The notes below the pieces were generated by a model. That model was not told the DNA's origin and searched no databases. It saw only the letters and a program-made list of their open reading frames with translations. Position numbers and translations under genes: made by a program. 60,817 bases of DNA from NCBI GenBank assembly GCA_947493455.1, contig CANLRB010000027.1, forward strand, positions 1-60,817. The letters run 5' to 3'. The DNA comes from an uncultured Pseudoalteromonas sp. (GTDB lineage Bacteria > Pseudomonadota > Gammaproteobacteria > Enterobacterales > Alteromonadaceae). Position 1 is the stretch's first letter. The number at the start of each line of letters is the position of its first letter. Shown here piece by piece: positions 39,249-47,152 of this stretch.

Positions 39249-40645
39249 TGTCTTATAAAATAGCAGAATATATACCTTCAGATAATACAGATTTCATGGG
39301 AAACCCTTTTATTGAGTGTTTACCCCCTAGACTTACATGTGACGATTTTTGGGACGTTGTAAATAACTTGGTTGATGTGCCTGATAACCTTCATGAATTG
39401 AGCGTTGAAACCAGAGAGCAAAAAGCAGCCAACATCATGAAATCGGTGTGCCCAACTTCAGAGTACTTCGATATTTATTGTGACTTTTTGAATATTTTAA
39501 AAGAGGGCCTTGCAGATCGTAATCCATTGAATGAAGAGGTTAAAAAGTGGCAAAATCAAGTTGCAACATCATCATATCAACGTAATAGAACGACAGCCCC
39601 TAGCCTCAAATTTACGGGCTATTCGGGGATGGGAAAAACAACGGTTATTGATAGTATTCTTACGACAATAGAGCCTGTTTATATGCATTCCCAACATGCG
39701 TTATTGAATCCACATACTCTTCAAATAGTTTATATAAAAATTGATATTCCAGCAGAAGCTAGTTCACACATGATTTGCTTAATGATTGCGTCACAGATTG
39801 ATGCTGTTTTAGGTACTAATTATGAGGAACAATATGAAAAACTGAGACGCTCTCCATGTATCAAAAAACTTGTTACTTTATGTTCATCATTGCTGGTAGG
39901 TGTAATCATTTTTGATGAAATTCATAATATTTGTTTTACCGCTCCAAATGAAAGAAAAAAGATATTTATGCTGTTTGATCAGTTAACTCAAGTCGCTAGA
40001 ATCCCTACGTTAAAAATTGGAACATCTAAAGCGAACCGTTTGTCAGAGCAAGAGTTCACTAACGCTAGACGTTTGGGGATTCCACACGAGTGGCGAAATT
40101 ACAAACCAGATAGTACTGATTGGGATATTTTGATTAACTATGCTTGGGACTATCAACTGACAGATACATATGTAGAGCTGAATATTGAAATTAAAAATAA
40201 AATTTATTCACTCACCCAGGGTATACCTCATTGTTTATTTTTTCTGATAGAGCAGTGTAATAAATATTGTCTGAGAAATGGCTTGCCAGCATTCACTCTA
40301 AAAATCATACAACATGTATACGATACCAAATTTTCAATAATGAGGAGCTCCTTGATAGCTTTACGTCATGGGAAAATCGACGCTTTCGACGACATTATGA
40401 CTACATCTAGAGAACTAGACAAAGAGATTCAAAAGTTAATTAAGCAATTATTAAAAATTGCAGAAGAAAATAAATTTACCGGAGCAGAAGCGAAAGCAAT
40501 TCATGAGCAAATTGAACCTTATTTACCTGAATATAAATTAACCCAAAAAGAGGCGAGAACTCTTAAAAAGTTAGAGAAAGAAATTGCCTCTGAAGCATCT
40601 GCTTTACCAATTGATGAAGATGGTTATGAAGGGCTACCATTGTGA
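39248..40645 (+). CDS. tnsC: Tn7-like AAA+ ATPase TnsC
   Basis: A 465-residue AAA+ regulator linking target selection to the transposase. Walker A is GYSGMGKTT (about residues 125–133), Walker B is VIIFDEIHN (about 219–227), and a sensor-type KIGTSKAN follows. The C-terminal 60 residues are charged. Overlaps at both ends place it in a single translation unit. Confidence 0.92.
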   Translation: MSYKIAEYIPSDNTDFMGNPFIECLPPRLTCDDFWDVVNNLVDVPDNLHELSVETREQKAANIMKSVCPTSEYFDIYCDFLNILKEGLADRNPLNEEVKKWQNQVATSSYQRNRTTAPSLKFTGYSGMGKTTVIDSILTTIEPVYMHSQHALLNPHTLQIVYIKIDIPAEASSHMICLMIASQIDAVLGTNYEEQYEKLRRSPCIKKLVTLCSSLLVGVIIFDEIHNICFTAPNERKKIFMLFDQLTQVARIPTLKIGTSKANRLSEQEFTNARRLGIPHEWRNYKPDSTDWDILINYAWDYQLTDTYVELNIEIKNKIYSLTQGIPHCLFFLIEQCNKYCLRNGLPAFTLKIIQHVYDTKFSIMRSSLIALRHGKIDAFDDIMTTSRELDKEIQKLIKQLLKIAEENKFTGAEAKAIHEQIEPYLPEYKLTQKEARTLKKLEKEIASEASALPIDEDGYEGLPL

Positions 40646-41538
40646 TGTTTCTTAATATACAGCCCTTGCCAAACGAGCATGTTTTTTCTTGGTTTGTTCG
40701 AGGATATTTTCGTTCTGGCTCCGCAAGTTTTACGAATTTCCAAAAACAGATAAATCTATCAGCAAAGAAGCTTTATGCTAACCAGGTATTTGGTAGCCAT
40801 TTTGAAGCAATCTTCAAGCTTTTAGGTAATCGGCAAAAACTAATTTCCAATCACACAACGGCGTTATTATGGCAAGTCTCTGTAGGTAAATTAGCTATGG
40901 CTAACTCGCCCGCTTTAGACTCATTTGAGCACATGAATGAGCAACAGTTCTTCGGTTATGATACCAGTTGGCACGCATGTCAGTCTTGCATTGAAGAAGA
41001 TATAGAGCGTTTTGGCACTAGCTATTGGCACGCCTCTCATCAATACCCAAGCGTTTTTACCTGTTATAAACACTTAAAGCCTTTAGTTATTGCCAAAGAG
41101 CCCGTTAAAAACATTTATTCGGAATTGCTTCCTCATAATGTGGCTGCTTGGGAATATGTCGTTCCTGAGGTTAAACAAGAGTTAGAAGATTGGCAAAGCT
41201 ATTTAAAAGAAGTCATTAACCTGTGTCATAACAATCCAGAACTCATTACTCAGATAAAACCGCAAATTGTAAAATATTTCAATGTAAGCAAATTAAAATC
41301 CAAAGAGCAGAAACTATATTGTGAACGGTTGAATATAGAGTTTGAGCAAGCTATAGGAAATCAACTACTTCAATATTTGTTTAGAGACTATGGTCGAGAA
41401 AATTTAAGGGGGAAAACCAATGTATTCTCAATTTTATTTTTCAGCCAATACAAATCTAATGGTGTGCGTAATCCTATTTATTGGTTAGTTGTAGCTTACT
41501 GGTTAAAAATAACAAAACAGCTTGATGTGTTGAGTTAA
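40645..41538 (+). CDS. tniQ: TniQ-family protein, short form
   Basis: A 297-residue TniQ-domain protein: N-terminal block with PLPNEHVFSWFVRGYF, then a zinc motif HACQSC (near residue 112) paired with FTCYKH (near 140). TniQ proteins recruit TnsC to target DNA or to other targeting complexes. It lacks the C-terminal HTH extension present in the next gene, so it may act as an adaptor. The ATG overlaps the tnsC stop by one base; the in-frame GTG one codon earlier is an alternative start. Confidence 0.85.
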   Translation: MFLNIQPLPNEHVFSWFVRGYFRSGSASFTNFQKQINLSAKKLYANQVFGSHFEAIFKLLGNRQKLISNHTTALLWQVSVGKLAMANSPALDSFEHMNEQQFFGYDTSWHACQSCIEEDIERFGTSYWHASHQYPSVFTCYKHLKPLVIAKEPVKNIYSELLPHNVAAWEYVVPEVKQELEDWQSYLKEVINLCHNNPELITQIKPQIVKYFNVSKLKSKEQKLYCERLNIEFEQAIGNQLLQYLFRDYGRENLRGKTNVFSILFFSQYKSNGVRNPIYWLVVAYWLKITKQLDVLS

Positions 41539-41543
41539 GCGCA

Positions 41544-42968
41544 ATGCATCCTCTTTTCCCAAAACCACTACCTGATGAAACTGTATTTAGCTTGCTATGT
41601 CGCTTTCACCTGCTTTCAGCCCAAAGCTCTTTTAAAGCTAACACTTTAGACATGATGGGGGTTAATGCATCCAGGCCAAGCAATGAATTACCTAGTTTTT
41701 TACCTTCGTTCTCAAAGGTATCAGGTATACCTATTAACCAGCTAATTCATAAGTTTACTAGTGTTCATTACTATGAACCCTTTATGAGTAAAGAGTGTTT
41801 TAAAACCTTAGTGTCAGGCTTAGCTAATGGTGAAACTTCAAACCTTCAAAGTAAGTTGGGCATGGTTGCAAACCGAATGATGCAAGGACAGAGTTTAAAG
41901 TTTTGCCCACAATGTGCCGCAAGTGATTTAGAAAAATATGGAATACCCTACTGGAGGACTACTCACCAACTCGTTGGAGTTAATGTTTGCAATGAGCATC
42001 ATTGTCAGCTGTATGGCGTCCCACGAGCCTCGGTAAAAGTTATATTGCCACCTCAGTGCTCACCTATTGACTGTAACAATATTGATTATGATTTAACGCA
42101 GTTAATCTTTGATGAGTTTCATGATAATAGCTTTAGCTATTGCCTCCATAAACTAAGAAATTGTTATGAAAATCAGTTGAGTAAATTAGGTTTTTTAACG
42201 ACAGGACGGAGAATTCGTCAAAAATTATTAAAGGCTTATTTACGTGATCGTTTATCTCAATTATCAGCTACCTCAAAAGCCTATCAACTACTTCACTCAG
42301 AATGCGGCTTGGGTCGATATCCTGAATGTTTGTTTTATCTAGAGCACTGTAATCATCAGCCTCTAAAGCATTTATTCCTTATCTTTAGTTTGTTTGGTTC
42401 TTGGCAGGCATTCAAGGCTAGTTTTTATTCATCAGTGCCAAATATTGATCATGTTGAGCGATCATCTGTAACAAAGCCAATTGAATGGGCAAAAGGTTTT
42501 GAACTTTTAAATGAAGGTAAAAGTTTACGGCAGGCAGCAATTGCGATTGGTACGACGGTATCAACATTGAAAATTAAGGCTCAGCAAAAAGGTATTTGTG
42601 TAGACACAAGACCTTCAAAAGTCTTTGAGGATGCGCAACGAGCGATTTGGCGAAAATTGTTTATTGGTATTGATTGTAAAGATATAGCGTCAACGATGGG
42701 CATGTCTGTTGGTGCGGTTGAAAAAGTTTTGTCAAGATACCCAGATCTTGTAGAGCTCAGGAGGAAGATCCGGTATTTCAGCAAACGCCAAAAGCATCGC
42801 CAGAACCTTACTAGTTCACTTCAGAATTTTAAAACAAGAAATGAAATTAAAACCGCGTTATCTAGCAGTTATATATGGCTGTATAAACACGATAAAAAAT
42901 GGTTATATGAAAAATTGCCAGAGGCTATTCCACGACAGCAACGATACTCAAGAAGGAGTAAAAAATGA
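41544..42968 (+). CDS. tniQ: TnsD/TniQ-family target-site protein, long form
   Basis: A 474-residue second TniQ protein with the same N-terminal block (PLPDETVFSLLCRFHLLSA) and zinc motif FCPQCA plus VCNEHH (about residues 119–150). It carries a C-terminal extension with two HTH-like units, LNEGKSLRQAAIAIGTTVST and IDCKDIASTMGMSVGAVEK, and a basic tail. This is the TnsD plan for sequence-specific recognition of a chromosomal attachment site. The site itself cannot be read from the sequence. It starts five bases after the previous stop. Confidence 0.85.
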   Translation: MHPLFPKPLPDETVFSLLCRFHLLSAQSSFKANTLDMMGVNASRPSNELPSFLPSFSKVSGIPINQLIHKFTSVHYYEPFMSKECFKTLVSGLANGETSNLQSKLGMVANRMMQGQSLKFCPQCAASDLEKYGIPYWRTTHQLVGVNVCNEHHCQLYGVPRASVKVILPPQCSPIDCNNIDYDLTQLIFDEFHDNSFSYCLHKLRNCYENQLSKLGFLTTGRRIRQKLLKAYLRDRLSQLSATSKAYQLLHSECGLGRYPECLFYLEHCNHQPLKHLFLIFSLFGSWQAFKASFYSSVPNIDHVERSSVTKPIEWAKGFELLNEGKSLRQAAIAIGTTVSTLKIKAQQKGICVDTRPSKVFEDAQRAIWRKLFIGIDCKDIASTMGMSVGAVEKVLSRYPDLVELRRKIRYFSKRQKHRQNLTSSLQNFKTRNEIKTALSSSYIWLYKHDKKWLYEKLPEAIPRQQRYSRRSKK

Positions 42969-43074
42969 CAAGAGTACTTAATAGACCCTTTGGATAAGGT
43001 CTTGCTGATTTGGTAATAAGTTCTATCAGCCCAAGATATATTAGAACGTATACGAACAGGAGGCTTATTGTCGC

Positions 43075-43413
43075 ATGAATATCCTTTTTCTTTGCACTGC
43101 AAACATTCAAAGAAGTAAAACCGCTGAAGAGGTGTTCAGAGCCCTGGATGATAGCAATGAGTATCTATCAGCAGGGTTAAGTGCTAGGTACGTGTATAAA
43201 GCCGGTACAACGCTTTGTACCGAAGAAATGTTAATATGGGCTGATAAGATTTACGTATTCGAATACGAGCATATCAAGCGCATTCAGCAACATACAGGAG
43301 ATATTTTTATTCCTAAAATTGAAAACTTAGATATTGAGGATAAATTTAGGTATTTCCAGCGAGAACTAGTTTTGATGCTCTTGAATAAAGTTCCTAACAA
43401 AGGGTTGGCTTAA
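43075..43413 (+). CDS. Low-molecular-weight protein tyrosine phosphatase-like protein
   Basis: A 112-residue protein opening with FLCTANIQRSKTAEE, the CX5R-S active-site loop of LMW tyrosine phosphatases (Cys about residue 7, Arg about 13). It is shorter than the usual 140–160 residues. The C-terminal segment LDIEDKFRYFQRELVLML matches a short subfamily in which the catalytic Asp lies within this stretch. ACAGGAGG lies upstream of the ATG. It is the first cargo gene after the transposition module. A role in host signalling or defence is unproven. Confidence 0.75.
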   Translation: MNILFLCTANIQRSKTAEEVFRALDDSNEYLSAGLSARYVYKAGTTLCTEEMLIWADKIYVFEYEHIKRIQQHTGDIFIPKIENLDIEDKFRYFQRELVLMLLNKVPNKGLA

Positions 43414-43748
43414 CTTGTGGTAGCTCATATCTGATCTTACAGTTTTGATGAATAGGTTTAAATTTCATCTGACAGGAGGTTGTGAGCGAACAGCGGTCAT
43501 TCAAAATTGCTTTTCTATTTCATCAAAGTAAATTGCTTGCATAGTCAGGAAAGCGACCCAATCGCTCGTTTTTGTCTTGAGACAAAAGCTAGAACTACTG
43601 AATTTTAGTAGTATTGGCAAATAGTTAAGAATTTTGTTACTAATAGGTCATTCAGAAAATCGAGCGACTCTGTGGTAGAAAAACGCGCGATTCGCTCGCT
43701 ATAGACATGTTATGTGCCAGCGCACTAATCAAGTAAAGGAGTACTTCA
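43414..43748. other. Non-coding gap before the OLD nuclease gene
   Basis: No supported gene. The stretch has several copies of TCGCTCG/CGAGCGA, which allow alternative hairpins, and an inverted pair TTGTCTTGAGACAA (43575–43588). GTTATG at 43709 is similar to the crossover core of an integron cassette, which matters because an attC-like site follows the next gene. Confidence 0.4.
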
Positions 43749-45602
43749 TTGAAAATCTCTAAGCTAGAATTAACTAATTTCCGAGGTTATAGAAATGTAA
43801 GCGTTGAATTTGATGAAAACTTCAATGTCATCATTGGTAAGAATGATATTGGGAAGTCAACAATTCTTGAAGCTTTAGAAATATTTTTCAACAACGAAAC
43901 TGTTAAAATAGATATTGATGATCATAATGTTCATGCCGCCGATGAACAACATATGGCTATTCAGGTTAGTTTTAGGCCTGAAGATAAAGAGTATACTATT
44001 GATACTGTTCCAACAGACTTAAATAAAGAATATTTACTTGATTCGAATAGTCGCCTATCTGTTAAAAAAGTATGGGACTGCTCAAAAAATAAACTTACAG
44101 CAGCATCTTTAAAAACCTACCTTGTAGCTAATTACCCAACAAAATTTGAAAGTCCATTGATTTCAATGAAAATTGCTGATCTTAAAAAGCTATTAGCCGA
44201 TTATGCGGATAAACTTGATGTTGACGAAGTAAAGAAAAACAAAAGCTCATCGATAAGACAAGCAATTTACGATGTTGAGGATATAGATGATTTATCTGAA
44301 ATTGAAGTACCAATTGACAAAGAAGACGGGAAAAAGATTTGGGAGTCTCTAAAACTGGACTTGCCTCTATTTTTTATTTTTCAATCCGATAGAGCAAATA
44401 AGGATTCAGATAAAGAAGTGCAAGATCCTTTGAAGGCTATTACTAAAACCGCAATAAGCCAACTGCAAGCAGAACTTGACGACGTAAAAGAGCAAATACG
44501 GGCTAAAGCAGAGCTGCTAGGGTTAAAAACTCTCGAAAAATTGAAAGAAATGAGTCCAGAAATTGCTGACGTCCTCTCTCCTGAGATGTCCCATAAGCCT
44601 TGGGAGTCTCTTTTTTCATTTTCTTTTAATTGTGACGATGGCATTCCCATCAATAAGAGAGGGAGCGGAGTAAGAAGGCTGATATTACTTAACTACTTCA
44701 GAGCCGAAGCAGAAAGAAAGAATGCTGAAGATAGGAATGTGATTTACGCAATTGAAGAGCCTGAAACTTCGCAACATCCAACTTGGCAAGTTGAATTGTT
44801 CAATGCACTAGTTGAGCTTTCTGAAAATGAGAATACCCAAGTATTAATTACAACACATAGCCCGTCTCTCGCAGGATTAGTAAATACAGACAAAATTAGA
44901 TTTATAAGTAAAGTTGATGGTTTACCGGTAGTTCAAAAAGGAACTGAAGATAACTTAGAAACTATCGCGCAAACATTGGGTATGCTACCTGACGTTGCAC
45001 TTTCTATTGACAATTTAGGCGTTCAATCGATTTTATGTTTAGAAGGGCCAACAGACGTTGAATTTTTCAATCATGTAGGCAAACTCTTTGAATTAGATTT
45101 GGAAAATGATGATCGCGTCCTAACAATATTTTTGGGTGGTGGTACGTTAATGCACTGGGTTAACAAAAACTACCTTGCAAAGTTAAATAAGCCTGAGATT
45201 CATATCTATGACAATGATGTTGCAAAATATCAGCTTGCAGTTGATCAAGTTAATGAGAGAGAAGGCTCATGGGCGGCATTAACAAATATGCTAGAAGTTG
45301 AGAACTATATTCATCCAAGATTGATTAAGAAAGTTTACCCAATTGAAGAAGATTTTATGCACTCTAATGACGGTTGGGTCGATGAGTGGAAGAAGAAGAA
45401 TATACCTAAAGATCTCTCAACCTTCCTGAAAGGCCTTAAAGCAGCTGGAAATACAGAAATAGTTGGTGAAGGCGCAGGTACTATTAAAAGAGTATTATCA
45501 GAACAAGCTGCACCGTTGCTGACGCTAGAGGATCTAATTGAACTAGAAGCACATGAAGAAGTTAGTGGTTGGTTTGAAAAAGTTAAGGAAAGCCTTGTAT
45601 AA
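43749..45602 (+). CDS. OLD-family ATP-dependent nuclease (ABC ATPase plus Toprim)
   Basis: A 617-residue protein. The N-terminal ABC/SMC-like ATPase has Walker A IGKNDIGKST (residues 29–38), a signature-like GSGVRRLILL and Walker B YAIEEPETSQHP. The C-terminal Toprim domain begins with LCLEGPTDVEFF (Glu near residue 434) and has IYDNDVA (Asp pair near 486). OLD proteins are nucleases used against phages, alone or with partners (for example GajA with GajB); no UvrD/GajB-like partner is adjacent. The start is TTG, chosen because AAAGGAG is placed correctly. Its stop lies within an attC-like core, so it looks like a captured cassette. Confidence 0.85.
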   Translation: MKISKLELTNFRGYRNVSVEFDENFNVIIGKNDIGKSTILEALEIFFNNETVKIDIDDHNVHAADEQHMAIQVSFRPEDKEYTIDTVPTDLNKEYLLDSNSRLSVKKVWDCSKNKLTAASLKTYLVANYPTKFESPLISMKIADLKKLLADYADKLDVDEVKKNKSSSIRQAIYDVEDIDDLSEIEVPIDKEDGKKIWESLKLDLPLFFIFQSDRANKDSDKEVQDPLKAITKTAISQLQAELDDVKEQIRAKAELLGLKTLEKLKEMSPEIADVLSPEMSHKPWESLFSFSFNCDDGIPINKRGSGVRRLILLNYFRAEAERKNAEDRNVIYAIEEPETSQHPTWQVELFNALVELSENENTQVLITTHSPSLAGLVNTDKIRFISKVDGLPVVQKGTEDNLETIAQTLGMLPDVALSIDNLGVQSILCLEGPTDVEFFNHVGKLFELDLENDDRVLTIFLGGGTLMHWVNKNYLAKLNKPEIHIYDNDVAKYQLAVDQVNEREGSWAALTNMLEVENYIHPRLIKKVYPIEEDFMHSNDGWVDEWKKKNIPKDLSTFLKGLKAAGNTEIVGEGAGTIKRVLSEQAAPLLTLEDLIELEAHEEVSGWFEKVKESLV

Positions 45603-45707
45603 CAGGTATATAAAAAGTTGCTTAATCGGACGTAAAACAGTTGGTTTACGTTCGTTCCTCACTAATTTTAGCCAACAATTTTAAGCCGCTTAGCAAAAGC
45701 GTTACGA
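45598..45707 (+). repeat. attC-like recombination site, degenerate
   Basis: TATAAC (45598–45603) overlaps the stop codon of the OLD gene, and GCGTTACG (45699–45706) ends the element. Between them, GTTGCTTAATCGG pairs imperfectly with CCGCTTAGCAA, and AGTTGGTT pairs with AGCCAACA, the nested stem arrangement of integron attC sites. Length (about 110 bases) is typical. The right core departs from consensus (GTTACG), so activity is doubtful. No integron integrase is in the window. Confidence 0.6.
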
Positions 45708-45882
45708 ATGACAGTTGTTGGTACATATACGACTGTCAGAATTGATTGAGCCCTATAATTCAAATCTGACAGATCAAGTTAAGATTTGTTCACCACTTTA
45801 AAAAACATCAATCTTTATTTCTAAGTCTTTGTTCTTGAAGGGGGTTTCTCATCTAAAAAAGGTGTATACAGAGTTTGTTTAT

Positions 45883-46059
45883 CTAGGAAGTTGACGAATT
45901 ACCCTGTTGTTTAACACGCTTTTTTAGCTCACCACTTTTGCGGTCGTCTTCAAGCTGGTCAAAAAGCTCGGTTGGGTCAATGTTGATATCGCTAGGGTAG
46001 TTTTCTCTAACGTCTTCCATAAATCTTTTTACGTATTCCTCACCTACAGTAGATTTCAT
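45883..46059 (-). CDS. Small hypothetical protein
   Basis: A 58-residue, charged protein (many Glu, Asp, Lys and Arg; ends in QQGNSSTS) without a recognised family. An AAAAGG sequence lies eight bases before the ATG at 46059; two other starts lie up to three codons upstream. It is opposite in strand to its neighbours and alone, so it may be an antitoxin-like or unrelated small protein. Judged coding mainly on ribosome site and composition. Confidence 0.5.
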   Translation of the reverse strand: MKSTVGEEYVKRFMEDVRENYPSDINIDPTELFDQLEDDRKSGELKKRVKQQGNSSTS

Positions 46060-46983
46060 ATTCATCACCTTTTAACTCACTACCTTCGAGTATAGCGCAA
46101 TGTAGTTGTGGGTAAAATGGTCTGAATAAGGCTTTACTTATTTAGTAATAAATTACACAGGAAGAACATAGTTTTTACTTTTTTAATTATTCATATGGGG
46201 AGTGTGTAATTACTTAATATTGATTATATAAATTAATGTCTAAATTTCAGGTTCGTTTTATAAAGTATAACAAAAATATAGCCTTACAGTGTTTATGTTG
46301 CAAATTCATTAAAATTCATCACGATTTAATGAAAAGAATAAGTAATGAAAAAGCAGCCCGGTTTATGCAACCAATTTTTAACGGGATTTTGAGGCCTAAT
46401 AATTAGTTAAATTGAAGTAGCTTTTGAAGGAAAAATTTTGTGTCAATTACGAAGAGTCGGAGGAAAGAAAAAAGATGGGGAAAAACAATTAAATGATATC
46501 TATAGCGAAAGTTAAAACCTAGGATAAACGCCTGTGATAATTTAAAATTTAGTTTTATCTTCTGAATATCAATAAATTAACTTTTTTTACTGTAAATTCT
46601 TCAAAATGGTTCCTTTTTATATAATTGAGGACAATAAAATTTTAGATAACCGAAATTATCACTTTTACACAAGGAATTTATCAAGAGTGGAATTTTTATC
46701 ATTTCTACGAAATGAGGTATACCGACGCAAAGGCGTCGAAAAGTACCAGCTGTAATAATCTAGATGGTTTTCTGTTTCTCATTCTTGTTGTTAGCATAAA
46801 TTTTTATACCTACAACTTATTTATCTTATTGATTTTTAATTGATAAGGTTTTAGTTTGTTTTCTTGTTGCCAAAACGCCTGCATCTTATTAATTAATCAT
46901 GATTTAAAGTTTGTTTCGACTTCACTGAGTTTATTCAAAAACCAGGGAGTATTTTTTATATTAACTTTAAAGGAAATTAAATT
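46060..46983. other. Long A/T-rich gap with no firm gene
   Basis: No long reading frame. A 56-codon frame at 46236–46406 (contains LQCLCC and KAARFMQPIF) has no ribosome site and is only a possibility. A perfect hairpin CGACGC-AAAG-GCGTCG occurs at 46723–46738, without a T-run. The right end should hold the promoter and leader of the 42-residue gene. A non-coding RNA is possible but I see no known family. Confidence 0.4.
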
Positions 46984-47112
46984 ATGGCAAATAACAACAA
47001 CTCTAGACCACCATCAAGCCACTCAGGTCCTGGTGGCAACTGGCCGTCCACAACTGGCGAAAAATCAGGTGGTAATCGAGGAAATGCGGCCCCTAAAGGC
47101 GGTAAAAAATAA
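46984..47112 (+). CDS. 42-residue Gly/Ser/Pro-rich peptide
   Basis: A short gene with good coding signs: AAAGGAAA before the ATG and a complete frame of 43 codons including the stop. The peptide is low-complexity and basic at the end, with SHSGPGGNWPSTTGEKSGG in the centre and PKGGKK at the C-terminus, and no hydrophobic segment. It is followed at once by a terminator and then by the 532-residue protein gene, which suggests a functional pair. No function assigned. A longer frame over the same DNA (46856–47134) reads a different phase and is rejected. Confidence 0.7.
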   Translation: MANNNNSRPPSSHSGPGGNWPSTTGEKSGGNRGNAAPKGGKK

Positions 47113-47122
47113 AATGGAGTTT

Positions 47123-47146
47123 GGCCCCTTTTAATGGGGCCTTTTT
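47123..47146 (+). terminator. Intrinsic terminator between the small peptide gene and its partner
   Basis: GGCCCC (47123–47128) pairs with GGGGCC (47136–47141), followed by five T residues. It ends six bases before the next start codon, so it could act as an attenuator controlling the downstream gene rather than a simple end. Confidence 0.8.
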
Positions 47147-47152
47147 AAAATT

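Larger units (their letters stand above)
36166..42968 (+). mobile_element. Tn7-like transposition module (tnsA-tnsB-tnsC-tniQ-tniQ)
   Basis: Five same-strand genes, the first four with overlapping or touching ends: endonuclease TnsA, DDE transposase TnsB, AAA+ regulator TnsC and two TniQ/TnsD-type target selectors. Presence of TnsA points to cut-and-paste Tn7-like transposition rather than Tn5053-type. No Cas genes or CRISPR arrays are in the window, so guide-RNA targeting is not supported. The start of the accessory region downstream of gcvP suggests that the gcvP end could be the attachment site, but terminal repeats and target duplications were not found. Confidence 0.9.

Noticed and set aside
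46236-46406. 56-codon frame with a Cys-rich segment
   Set aside because: It lacks a ribosome site and any recognisable family; retained only as a note in the gap entry.
46856-47134. 92-codon frame covering the small peptide gene
   Set aside because: It is in another phase, lacks a ribosome site and has shadow-like composition; the 42-residue frame at 46984 has a good ribosome site.
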